DNA of 6,838 nt, taken from the NCBI GenBank assembly GCA_014377495.1, contig JACMPN010000220.1, positions 1 to 6,838 of the forward strand, in the 5' to 3' direction. This DNA is from Candidatus Sericytochromatia bacterium. Lineage in GTDB: Bacteria; Cyanobacteriota; Sericytochromatia; JACMPN01. Shown here one piece after another: positions 1 to 5,045 of this stretch (positions within the stretch are counted from its first letter, which is position 1; each line of letters opens with the position of its first letter). Under the pieces are notes generated by a model. That model did not search any database. It was not told the origin of the DNA and was given only the letters and a program-made list of their open reading frames with translations. The position numbers were made by a program, and so were the translations under genes.

Positions 1-766
1 CCGGTGCGTTTCCGAGGTCACTGCAGGTTCCCGCCTGGTGCAATCCCAATCCTTACGGACGGGTCGCTTGTCGGCAGGACTGGGTATGAGGTGCATTCCC
101 TTTGCAGAGAACATCGGCCCATCACCACCAGTTTCGCTTTCGCCAGATGACCTTTGCAGGTCACCCACTTACTCACACGATCAGGACATTGGTGAGTTCC
201 TTGCGGAACGCCGACCTCGTCACTGCCCGTTTCGCTTTCGGCGTGTGTCCCTCTCGGGCCACTCACTTACTCGCCCTGTCACCTTGGCGCATCCTCTTTG
301 CAGAGCACGTCGACCAGTCGGTCACAGTCCCGCTTTTGGCCGGTCTCCCTTGCGGGTCACCTGCTGTATCGGCGGCCGTTACCTTGGCGTCTTCCTTGCG
401 GAAGTCTGTCCCAGTCGGTAACAGGCTCGCTTTCGCTCGTCTTACCCTTGCGGGCAGGGCGCTCGATTGCGGCCCCATCACCAGCATGCTTGCCCTTTGC
501 AGAGCAGACATTGTTTGTGACGGGTGCGCTTTCGGCTTGACTGCCCTTGCGGACAACCCTCTCGTCGGCGCCTGTTGCCTTGGCTTGAAACCTTCTTGCG
601 AAGCCTCCAGCAGTCGGCAGCAGTACCCGGTGCCGTCCCGATCGCCCTTGCGGGTCTTCCGTCCGTCTCCGGCCATCCCCAGCTCACATTCCTTGCGGAC
701 CATGAAACTAAGTGACAGGATCGCTTTCGGCCCGCCTCCCTTTCGGGTGGCTCGCTTGCAGCTCAC
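1..766 (-). ncRNA. Candidate long structured non-coding RNA: tandem GNRA-capped hairpins (5' part, runs off the left edge)
   Basis: Seen: fifteen short inverted repeats, each with a 4-base loop, start their loops at 53, 102, 154, 201, 252, 298, 350, 396, 448, 497, 547, 596, 648, 693 and 741, a mean spacing of about 49 bp. On the minus strand every loop is GNRA (GCAA in twelve, plus GTAA, GAGA and GAAA). The stems differ in sequence but keep pairing, for example CCC/GGG, GTTCC/GGAAC, CTCT/AGAG, CTTC/GAAG and TGACCT/AGGTCA. A promoter on the minus strand ends just upstream, putting the RNA start near 766. No convincing reading frame is present: the ORFs in it are compositional by-products with no recognisable domain. 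Inference: this is a transcribed, structured RNA of at least 766 nt. I cannot match it to a known class, and its 3' end lies outside the window. It could instead be a degenerate repeat array that is transcribed without a function. Confidence 0.6.
50..747 (-). repeat. Tandem array of about 98-bp units, each with two hairpins of different type
   Basis: Odd-numbered hairpins (loops at 53, 154, 252, 350, 448, 547, 648, 741) mostly have CCC/GGG stems. From loop 154 on they follow, 16-17 bases downstream of its start, a CGCTTTCGG-like box (starts of its TTTC at 138, 236, 334, 431, 530, 725; degenerate near 632). Even-numbered hairpins have stems such as TTCC/GGAA, CTCT/AGAG or CTTC/GAAG, and several follow a CCTTGG box (near 284, 384, 580). 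Like hairpins are 93-101 bp apart. Spacing and loops are conserved while the connecting sequence has diverged strongly, so the array is old or is held together by structure rather than sequence. Confidence 0.8.
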
Positions 767-772
767 TTATCT

Positions 773-801
773 AATATAGCCCGCATGGCTCACTGCGTCA
801 A
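773..801 (-). promoter_or_regulatory. Sigma-70 promoter reading into the hairpin array
   Basis: On the minus strand the -35 box is TTGACG (801-796) and the -10 box is TATATT (778-773), separated by exactly 17 bases. Each box matches 5 of 6 consensus positions. The predicted start of transcription is about 766, roughly 20 bases before the first hairpin. No open reading frame with a ribosome binding site follows, which suggests an RNA product. Confidence 0.7.
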
Positions 802-809
802 GGCTTTTC

Positions 810-837
810 TTAAGTCTGTTTTAAGCGTTCCTTTAAG
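810..837 (-). promoter_or_regulatory. Three phased TTAAG boxes upstream of the array promoter
   Basis: TTAAG (CTTAA on the transcribed strand) occurs at 810-814, 821-825 and 833-837, spaced 11 and 12 bp, so all three lie on roughly the same face of the helix. They sit directly upstream of the -35 box in an A/T-rich stretch within otherwise GC-rich DNA. This placement fits an UP element for the RNA polymerase alpha subunit, or tandem activator sites. Which of the two cannot be decided from sequence. Confidence 0.4.
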
Positions 838-972
838 AGTGGCCCGACCGGTGGCCCTGCACAGTCGCGAAATTTCGATCGTCAAGACGGCGCAAGGGTT
901 GAGCGAGGTCGGGCAGGCCAAGGGGGATGCGGGCTTGGCGTCCGGATCGTCCTGCCGAACTCACGCAACGCG

Positions 973-1113
973 GTGAGCGGTGGTGAACCGCTGCAAGGGC
1001 CAATTCCCTAGGTTTCCCTCAGGAATGAACCCCACCGCTAAGGGTTTCCTCACAGTTGCCCGTGAGCTTATCCCTTTAGGTGGTGATCCTTGCAGCGGTT
1101 CAACACCGCTTAC
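973..1113. repeat. Inverted-repeat element with 26-bp arms and internal stems (MITE-like, BIME-like or structured RNA)
   Basis: Arms 973-998 and 1088-1113 are complementary at 24 of 26 positions, and one exception is G-T. Each arm also contains its own 6-bp hairpin (AGCGGT/ACCGCT at 976-981/987-992 and at 1094-1099/1105-1110), so cruciform-end and long-range pairings are alternatives. Inside are a TTCC/GGAA hairpin with a 4-base loop (1014-1025), a CCACC/GGTGG stem (1032-1036/1079-1083) extended by TAAGGG/CCCTTTA with a bulge, and an apical CTCAC/GTGAG stem (1049-1053/1062-1066). Such nesting fits a structured RNA, a small non-autonomous mobile element, or a paired REP element. No target-site duplication is evident and no transposase is present. 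Confidence 0.55.
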
Positions 1114-1504
1114 GTTCATAAGGTAATCCATGTTGCGAGATGTTGCAAGCAAGGCAGACACTCGCTTGTGGGGTAGTGGGGCGATGAGGGGCTCCCCGTA
1201 AGGGCGTCGTTCGCCCTGACGCCGTCCGGATCAAAACCACCAAGGTCCAGAGCCTGGCCCTGTTCCTGCCGGTCTGGCGGATGTGGACGTCGGGGCCTGG
1301 TCGGAGCCCGGCAAGCCGCACACGGTCAGCCCGGCGGTGCCGTTCCGGTAAGCGGGCCAACGTGATCGTAGGGCCCGGACACCGACTTAGAGCCTATTCC
1401 AGTAGGCGCTTAACCGCCGCATATCCTTCCCACCTGGGCACATCGTCGCAACGCTGACTGCCGTATAGCATCATGCCGCTGCTATGTTGCCAGAGGCATT
1501 TTGC
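1114..1504. other. Intergenic stretch, no confident gene
   Basis: I see no ORF here with both a ribosome binding site and a protein-like sequence. Three small inverted repeats are visible: AGGGCG/CGCCCT around a 5-base loop (1201-1217), an overlapping alternative GGCGTC/GACGCC (1203-1208/1218-1223), and GCCTA/TAGGC (1392-1407). None has a T-tract, so none is a convincing terminator. A short plus-strand frame ending near 1350 reads ...DVGAWSEPGKPHTVSPAVPFR before a TAA stop. It may be the tail of a decayed gene, but that is weak. Confidence 0.4.
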
Positions 1505-1657
1505 ATGAAGCGCTTCCTGATAACCGCCCTGCTCTTGTTCGGCGGCGAATTCAGCCTCGCGGCCCCCTGGCGTAATCGAGAACCAGTCCGTGACGGGCTC
1601 GGCATCCCGGCGGCGGAGACCGTCGACGGTCAGGCGGCGACGGCCTCTGCATCCTGA
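1505..1657 (+). CDS. Possible small secreted peptide (50 aa) with signal-peptide-like N-terminus
   Basis: The ATG at 1505 is preceded by AGAGG with an 8-base gap, a good ribosome binding site. The product starts MKRFLITALLLFGG and continues EFSLAAPW, which has the shape of a Sec signal peptide: two basic residues, a hydrophobic core, then small residues around a possible cleavage site after Ala19 or Ala20. The remaining 30 or so residues are Ala/Gly/Thr-rich and end in ATASAS, with no recognisable domain. The last 28 bases overlap the end of the convergent minus-strand gene at 1630. It is shorter than most secreted proteins, so it could equally be the 5' stump of a truncated gene or chance. 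I do not recognise a family. Confidence 0.35.
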   Translation: MKRFLITALLLFGGEFSLAAPWRNREPVRDGLGIPAAETVDGQAATASAS

Positions 1658-2097
1658 TCCAACAGGTGCGAGCCAAACCACCGGCGCACCGTCACTTCAC
1701 CCAGGGTGTCGTAGGTATAGGACAAAAAGAGGCCCAGGTCCACGGCAAACTCTTCCGGCGTTTGCGGTTCGGTCTCGGCGACGTCGGGCTCATGATGCAT
1801 ATACTCGCCGAAATACGTCTCGCAGAATGCCATGTAATCCTTGGTGTACAGGATAAAGGCGTGCCACATATTGTCGATGTCCAGCATCTCCGTATGCATG
1901 ACGAAGAGGAAATTCAAGTGTGCCGCCTCCGGCTGAGCCTGCAGGTCGCTCTCGTGCTTGCGGGACAGCCACAGGAAGCGGATCATCTCCGTAAACAGCT
2001 GGGGGGCGACACTTTCCAGGTGGGGAAAGTTGCGTTGAAAGTTCCTGATCACGCCATCATGGCGGTAGGCCAGAACCTGTTCTAAAGAAGGCAGCAC
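1630..2097 (-). CDS. Protein with WH...FC...FG...HH motif, resembling glycine-rich-domain-like proteins (155 aa)
   Basis: Its function is unknown. The start chosen is GTG at 2097, because GAGGAG lies 9 bases upstream on the minus strand; the longer in-frame extension to 2190 would overlap the second peptide gene. The most distinctive part is residues 71-102, with MLDIDNMWHAFILYTKDY followed by FCETYFGEYMHHEP. The spacing of Trp-His, Tyr, Phe-Cys, Phe-Gly and His-His resembles bacterial proteins related to the glycine-rich-domain/DUF1399 family, recalled from memory and not searched. The three His and one Cys could bind a metal. The C-terminus (about 112-145) looks helical and acidic. There is no signal peptide or membrane segment, so it is probably cytoplasmic. 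It lies 52 bases downstream of two identical peptide genes on the same strand with no terminator between, so it is probably co-transcribed. It may bind or process the peptides, which is inference. Confidence 0.82.
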   Translation of the reverse strand: MLPSLEQVLAYRHDGVIRNFQRNFPHLESVAPQLFTEMIRFLWLSRKHESDLQAQPEAAHLNFLFVMHTEMLDIDNMWHAFILYTKDYMAFCETYFGEYMHHEPDVAETEPQTPEEFAVDLGLFLSYTYDTLGEVTVRRWFGSHLLDQDAEAVAA

Positions 2098-2149
2098 AAC
2101 TCGAGTCTCCTCTATAATACGCGCCGGGCCGGTACAGGTGACTGACGAC

Positions 2150-2236
2150 TTAGCCGTGGTAGCGGCAGCACTTCGGCTTGAAATTACCATTTGCCATCTT
2201 CTTCTCGATGATCAGGGCCAGTAGTTCGTTTTTCAT
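2150..2236 (-). CDS. 28-aa Cys-Cys peptide, second copy
   Basis: The peptide starts MKNELLALIIEKK and ends FKPKCCRYHG. It is identical in all 28 residues to the copy at 2297-2383. The ribosome binding site is AAGGAG, 6 bases before ATG, the strongest in this operon. The N-terminal half (LLALIIEKKM) would form an amphipathic helix; the C-terminus is basic and holds two adjacent Cys, a Tyr and a His before a terminal Gly. That split resembles a leader and core of a ribosomally made, modified peptide, but no known modification enzyme (radical SAM, YcaO, MNIO or lanthipeptide synthetase) is visible in the window. Alternatives are a small metal-binding protein, a signalling peptide or a toxin. The three coding differences from the other copy are silent: CTG/CTA at Leu5, GGC/GGT at Gly17 and TAG/TAA at the stop. 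Confidence 0.75.
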   Translation of the reverse strand: MKNELLALIIEKKMANGNFKPKCCRYHG

Positions 2237-2296
2237 GAGGTACTCCTTCGGGTGCTTTACACCAATACTTGATCCATTCAACCGGTGACTGACGGC

Positions 2297-2383
2297 CTAG
2301 CCGTGGTAGCGGCAGCACTTCGGCTTGAAATTGCCATTTGCCATCTTCTTCTCGATGATCAGGGCCAGCAGTTCGTTTTTCAT
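2297..2383 (-). CDS. 28-aa Cys-Cys peptide, first copy
   Basis: This is the promoter-proximal copy and encodes exactly the same peptide as 2150-2236. Its ribosome binding site is AAGGAA, 6 bases before ATG. The start region differs from the other copy (the upstream sequences are unrelated), so each copy keeps its own translation signal, which argues that both are translated. The duplicated block covers the ORF plus about 13 bases after the stop. It lies just after an inverted-repeat control region at 2401-2454, so this copy is probably the first gene of the operon. Family not recognised. Confidence 0.75.
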   Translation of the reverse strand: MKNELLALIIEKKMANGNFKPKCCRYHG

Positions 2384-2400
2384 CGCTTGTTCCTTTGCTT

Positions 2401-2474
2401 CAGTCGCTTCACACCTTTACTATCCCTTAGCCGGAGCTAAACAAAAAGCGACTGATGGTTGTCCTTTTGACAAC
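2401..2474 (-). promoter_or_regulatory. Control region of the peptide operon: nested inverted repeats and a possible weak promoter
   Basis: A 9-bp inverted repeat CAGTCGCTT/AAGCGACTG (2401-2409/2446-2454) encloses TTAGC/GCTAA with a 4-base loop (2427-2440). Upstream in the minus direction is GTTGTC/GACAAC with a 5-base spacer (2458-2474). A poor promoter can be drawn inside the large repeat: TTGTTT (2444-2439), 16 bases, TAGTAA (2422-2417). If transcription starts there, the repeats act on DNA as operators. If it starts further upstream, the 9-bp repeat would form a stem ending 8 bases before the ribosome binding site and could control translation. The sequence does not decide between these. 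Confidence 0.35.
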
Positions 2475-2530
2475 TGAGGGTTGATGAAATGGGGAGCTTG
2501 CCGGCGTGAGACAACGGACTAGGATGAAAC

Positions 2531-2831
2531 GTGCGTGGCGTGTCCCGCCTGCCGCATGGCGACGGTCTGCGGCACGCCGGCAAGGAGGCGACCATATTCA
2601 GACGGACTTTCTGGCAGGCCGTGGGCAAGTTCCTGGCAGGGGCCTTTTTTCGAGAGCGCCGAGACTCTCTTTTATCTCTCCCTGACCCACGTTTCCGTGC
2701 CAGTGCTGGGCACGGAATTCATCGAGCCTCCTAAGGTCAGCGGCATGCGCTCGATCGCCCATGCCTTGTTCTTCGTGGCGTTCTTCTACCTCGGGTTCAT
2801 CCAAAAAAGGCCAAGTCCGCCGGTCGGATAA
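2531..2831 (+). pseudogene. Possible frameshifted small membrane protein
   Basis: Two overlapping plus-strand frames each look protein-like over only part of their length. The frame from GTG 2531 reads KEATIFRRTFWQAVGKFLAGAFF up to a run of six T at 2645-2650; the frame ending at TAA 2829-2831 continues ESAETLFYLSLTHVSV and later HALFFVAFFYLGFI. Removing one T from the run joins them into about 98 residues with two or three hydrophobic segments. AGGA lies 7 bases before the GTG. This is inference from hydrophobicity only; I recognise no family, and both frames could be chance. The break could also be a sequencing error in the homopolymer. Confidence 0.25.
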
Positions 2832-3120
2832 CAGCCTTGGCCCTGCCGCCAACCGTCAGCGCCAGATGGCGACGCATCGTCTGTATGGCTGGGAAAGAGC
2901 GGTAGGGAAGAAACAGGGAGACCCGTAGCCGCCCACCCGCCCCGCCGACCGGGACGCGCCCTTTTCCAACGTTCCGAGCAACGGGAAACCCGTCGGTCTT
3001 CACCACAAAGCGTACCCGGGGCGGTACGGTGAAGAACGCTAACGCAGTCTGGCGCAGCGGCTTGTGCTGACCACCGGGAAGCGCCTCACCGTGTTCGGTG
3101 AATGCCAGGCGACCGCGCAC
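2797..3120 (-). CDS. Hypothetical protein downstream of the symporter (107 aa)
   Basis: I recognise no family. The frame begins after the symporter stop codon: GTG at 3120 lies 14 bases beyond the TGA at 3137-3139, close enough for translational coupling, although no clear ribosome binding site is present. The product contains RGRLAFTEHGEALPGG, then a beta-rich stretch (TALAFFTVPPRVRFVV) and ends IRPADLAFFG. It has no signal peptide or obvious membrane segment. Codon third positions are mostly G or C, as in the confident genes. Its last 15 codons or so overlap a rho-independent terminator (2803-2842), which is unusual and may mean that the true gene ends earlier, is truncated, or is not a gene. 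It also overlaps the end of the possible membrane protein on the other strand. Confidence 0.45.
   Translation of the reverse strand: MRGRLAFTEHGEALPGGQHKPLRQTALAFFTVPPRVRFVVKTDGFPVARNVGKGRVPVGGAGGRLRVSLFLPYRSFPAIQTMRRHLALTVGGRAKAVIRPADLAFFG
2803..2842 (-). terminator. Rho-independent terminator of the symporter operon
   Basis: On the minus strand, GGCCAAG (2842-2836) pairs with CTTGGCC (2815-2809), followed immediately by six T (2808-2803). The 20-base loop contains a small CCG/CGG stem. There is no T-tract on the plus strand, so it acts in the minus direction only. Confidence 0.7.
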
Positions 3121-3136
3121 CTCAAGGAACAGGCTC

Positions 3137-4705
3137 TCAACCGCGCACCAGGCCCTCCTCGGCTTCGACGCCCGTCGTCGCGTCGCCCGCCCGTGCAAAG
3201 CTCGCCTGCATGTCGGCTGCCGTCCTGCCCAACAGGGAGATCGCCACCGTCACCAGCGTGCCGATGACGATGAACCAGGGCCAGGCGGGTTTGAACTGGT
3301 ACTGCACGACGATCACGGTGGCAATGCTCGACACCGCCCCCGTCAGGTTCGTCACACTGTTGCCGCGTGTGCGCGTGTAGAGCGCCACCAGGAAGATGCC
3401 CAGCAGGGCACCGTAGAAGAAAGTCATGATGCCGAGGGCGATGCTCAGGAGATCCGTCTTCGGGTTGGCCTCATAAAAGCGGGCCACCATCAGGGCGGCA
3501 CCCATGGGCAGGCTGCCGATGCCGATGGTGGCGATGCGGGACGCCTTGAGGTAATGGGCCGAGTCGGCGTGTTTGACGAAATAGGGCCGGTAGAAGTCCG
3601 TGATAAAGGTGGCCGTCGTGGCGTTCATGGCGGAGCTCAGGCTGCTCATCGAGGCGGCCAGGACGGCTGCGATCACCAGGCCCCTCAGGCCGATCGGCAT
3701 CTCGTTGATGATGTAGTGGAGCAGCAGGTGGCCGTTTTTGCCGCTCGTTTTGAGGGCTTGGGCCGTTTGCAGCATGACGTGGTCGGCCGGCAGGTGCTTG
3801 ATATAGACGAAGAGCAGCTGCCCGATGAACAGAAACAGGCAGGTCACGCTGACACCCAACAGGCCGCTGACCCACATGGAGCGCTGGCCCTCCTTGCTGG
3901 TGCGGCAGGTCAGCAACCGCTGGACCATGTCGTGGTCGGTGCCGTGGGTGGCCATGGTCAGGAAGAAGCCGCCGATCAGGGCCGGCAGGACATGGTACGG
4001 GTTGAACAGCGGTGCGATGGCCCCGTCGGCCATGAGCCAGCGGGTATCGAAGAGGCGGTATTTGTCGGCGGCGGCCAGCTCGGCGGCGATGGTCCCGAAC
4101 GGCAGGTCGATGTGGCCGAGCAGGCTCCAAACCAGAGTCAGGGCGCCACTGACGAGGACGATCGACTGGGCCACGTCGGTCCAGATGACGGCCGTGATGC
4201 CGCCGAAGCAGGTGTACACGAGGGTAATCCCGCCCAAAATCAGGATCGAGGTGGCGATGTCCAGGCCGGTGATGACGTTGATGGCGATCGAGGCGATGAA
4301 CAGGCGGCTGCCGTCGGCGAAGAAGCGCCCCAGCAGGAAGATGCCGGCACTGGTGGCGTTGGTGGCGAGCCCGAAGCGCTGCAGCAGCAGCCCGTAAACG
4401 GTAAAGACCTTGTAGCGGTAGAAGGCGGCGATGAACACCGTGGCGAGCACGAAGCGGGCGGTGATCGAACCTATGGCGAACTGGAGGTAGGTCAAATCAC
4501 GGGTATAGCCCTGCTCGGGGGCCCCGAGGAAAGTCGCCGCACTGATCTCGGTGGCAATCAGGGAGAGGAGGGCGGCCCACCAGGGAATCGAGTGGCCGCC
4601 GAGGAAAAAGTCCTCGACGCCCTTCTGGCGTTTGCCGATCCAGAGGCCGAGGCCGGCGACGGCGACGAGGTAGATGGCGATGACGGTCCAGTCCAGGGCG
4701 TGCAC
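3137..4705 (-). CDS. Sodium/solute symporter, SSS family (522 aa)
   Basis: An inner-membrane secondary transporter of the solute:sodium symporter family (LeuT fold), which moves a small solute inward using the sodium gradient. The substrate cannot be read from sequence. The start is GTG at 4705, with AAGGAA 7 bases upstream; an ATG at 4759 gives an Arg-rich 18-residue extension unlike the family. The first residues lead directly into a membrane helix (about 6-24), and about 13 hydrophobic segments follow, which is normal for the family. Diagnostic motifs: ISAATFLGAPEQGY (54-67), GGITLVYTCFGGITAVIWTD (158-177), matching the family signature, GTDHDMVQR (255-263), and a Ser-rich SMSSLSSAMN (352-361) at the usual sodium-2 site. 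The C-terminus is a short, charged cytoplasmic tail. A 107-residue ORF follows closely. Intact by length and motifs. Confidence 0.95.
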   Translation of the reverse strand: MHALDWTVIAIYLVAVAGLGLWIGKRQKGVEDFFLGGHSIPWWAALLSLIATEISAATFLGAPEQGYTRDLTYLQFAIGSITARFVLATVFIAAFYRYKVFTVYGLLLQRFGLATNATSAGIFLLGRFFADGSRLFIASIAINVITGLDIATSILILGGITLVYTCFGGITAVIWTDVAQSIVLVSGALTLVWSLLGHIDLPFGTIAAELAAADKYRLFDTRWLMADGAIAPLFNPYHVLPALIGGFFLTMATHGTDHDMVQRLLTCRTSKEGQRSMWVSGLLGVSVTCLFLFIGQLLFVYIKHLPADHVMLQTAQALKTSGKNGHLLLHYIINEMPIGLRGLVIAAVLAASMSSLSSAMNATTATFITDFYRPYFVKHADSAHYLKASRIATIGIGSLPMGAALMVARFYEANPKTDLLSIALGIMTFFYGALLGIFLVALYTRTRGNSVTNLTGAVSSIATVIVVQYQFKPAWPWFIVIGTLVTVAISLLGRTAADMQASFARAGDATTGVEAEEGLVRG

Positions 4706-5045
4706 GGATCGGTTCCTTTCCCGTTGGCGATTGACGCTATATCGGCGCAGGGATGCCACGCTTGCTTGTGCTGCAGCAGCCTAATGCCCTCGGCACCGGC
4801 GTGCAAATCCCTTCGCTGGCTGAGTCTGGGACTCCGGCCGTGGCGAAGGAAAAGGGAGGGGCGGCATACCAGGCCGAGACATCGGACATGCCCGCAAAGC
4901 GGATCTTGCTGACCCCATTGTTAACAGCTAATTACCCCACCCTTTACCAAGTTCCCGGCCGTTGTGACCGACGATAGGAGAACGGGTTCCGGGTACGCAC
5001 CATCTGGGGCTAACCCAAGGAACCGATAAAGGAACGTCAACAGCC
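4706..5045. other. Divergent intergenic region between symporter and phospholipase D genes
   Basis: It must hold the promoters of both flanking genes. None is close to consensus. The best plus-strand candidate, TTGCTG (4906-4911) and TAATTA (4929-4934) with 17 bases between, matches poorly in the -10 box. On the minus strand TATAGC near 4735 lacks a -35 box. A 10-bp palindrome TGCTGCAGCA lies at 4769-4778. The ribosome binding sites of both genes are clear (4713-4718 minus; 5029-5034 plus). Confidence 0.5.

Larger units (their letters stand above)
2137..2383 (-). repeat. Direct duplication carrying the twin peptide genes
   Basis: Two 100-bp copies, 2137-2236 and 2284-2383, lie at a period of 147 bp and differ at four positions, all transitions. 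The 47 bp between them shows no similarity to the sequence upstream of the first copy. The low divergence suggests a recent duplication or gene conversion. Confidence 0.9.

Noticed and set aside
1..766. CRISPR array
   Set aside because: A CRISPR has near-identical repeats of about 25-40 bp and unique spacers. Here only 4-base loops and short boxes are conserved, stems differ between units, and no cas gene is present.
102..779. Long open frames on both strands within the hairpin array (for example 102-779 plus and 263-766 minus)
   Set aside because: They have no ribosome binding site or recognisable domain, and the periodic repeats explain the sequence. Length comes from GC richness.
1100..1681. 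Minus-strand frames 1100-1360 and 1394-1681
   Set aside because: Arg-rich products with no ribosome binding site and no recognisable domain. The second also overlaps the end of the 155-aa gene on the same strand.
2098..2190. Upstream start of the 155-aa gene at 2190
   Set aside because: It would overlap the second peptide gene in another frame and lacks a ribosome binding site. GTG 2097 has GAGGAG at a suitable distance.
2652..2674. Plus-strand terminator GAGAG/CTCTC followed by TTTTA
   Set aside because: The stem is only 5 bp with a loop of 8 and a short T-tract, and there is no confident upstream gene for it to end.
4706..4759. Upstream ATG start for the symporter at 4759
   Set aside because: It adds an Arg-rich 18-residue extension before the first membrane helix, while the GTG at 4705 has a well-placed AAGGAA.
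4740..4765. Sigma-54 promoter (TGGCAT...TGCGC) upstream of the symporter
   Set aside because: The GG and GC dinucleotides are about three bases too close together for a -24/-12 element.
3098..4912. A 604-residue plus-strand open frame
   Set aside because: It is antisense to the symporter. The product is Gly/Asp/Glu/Gln/His-rich without domains, as expected from the opposite strand of a high-GC gene.
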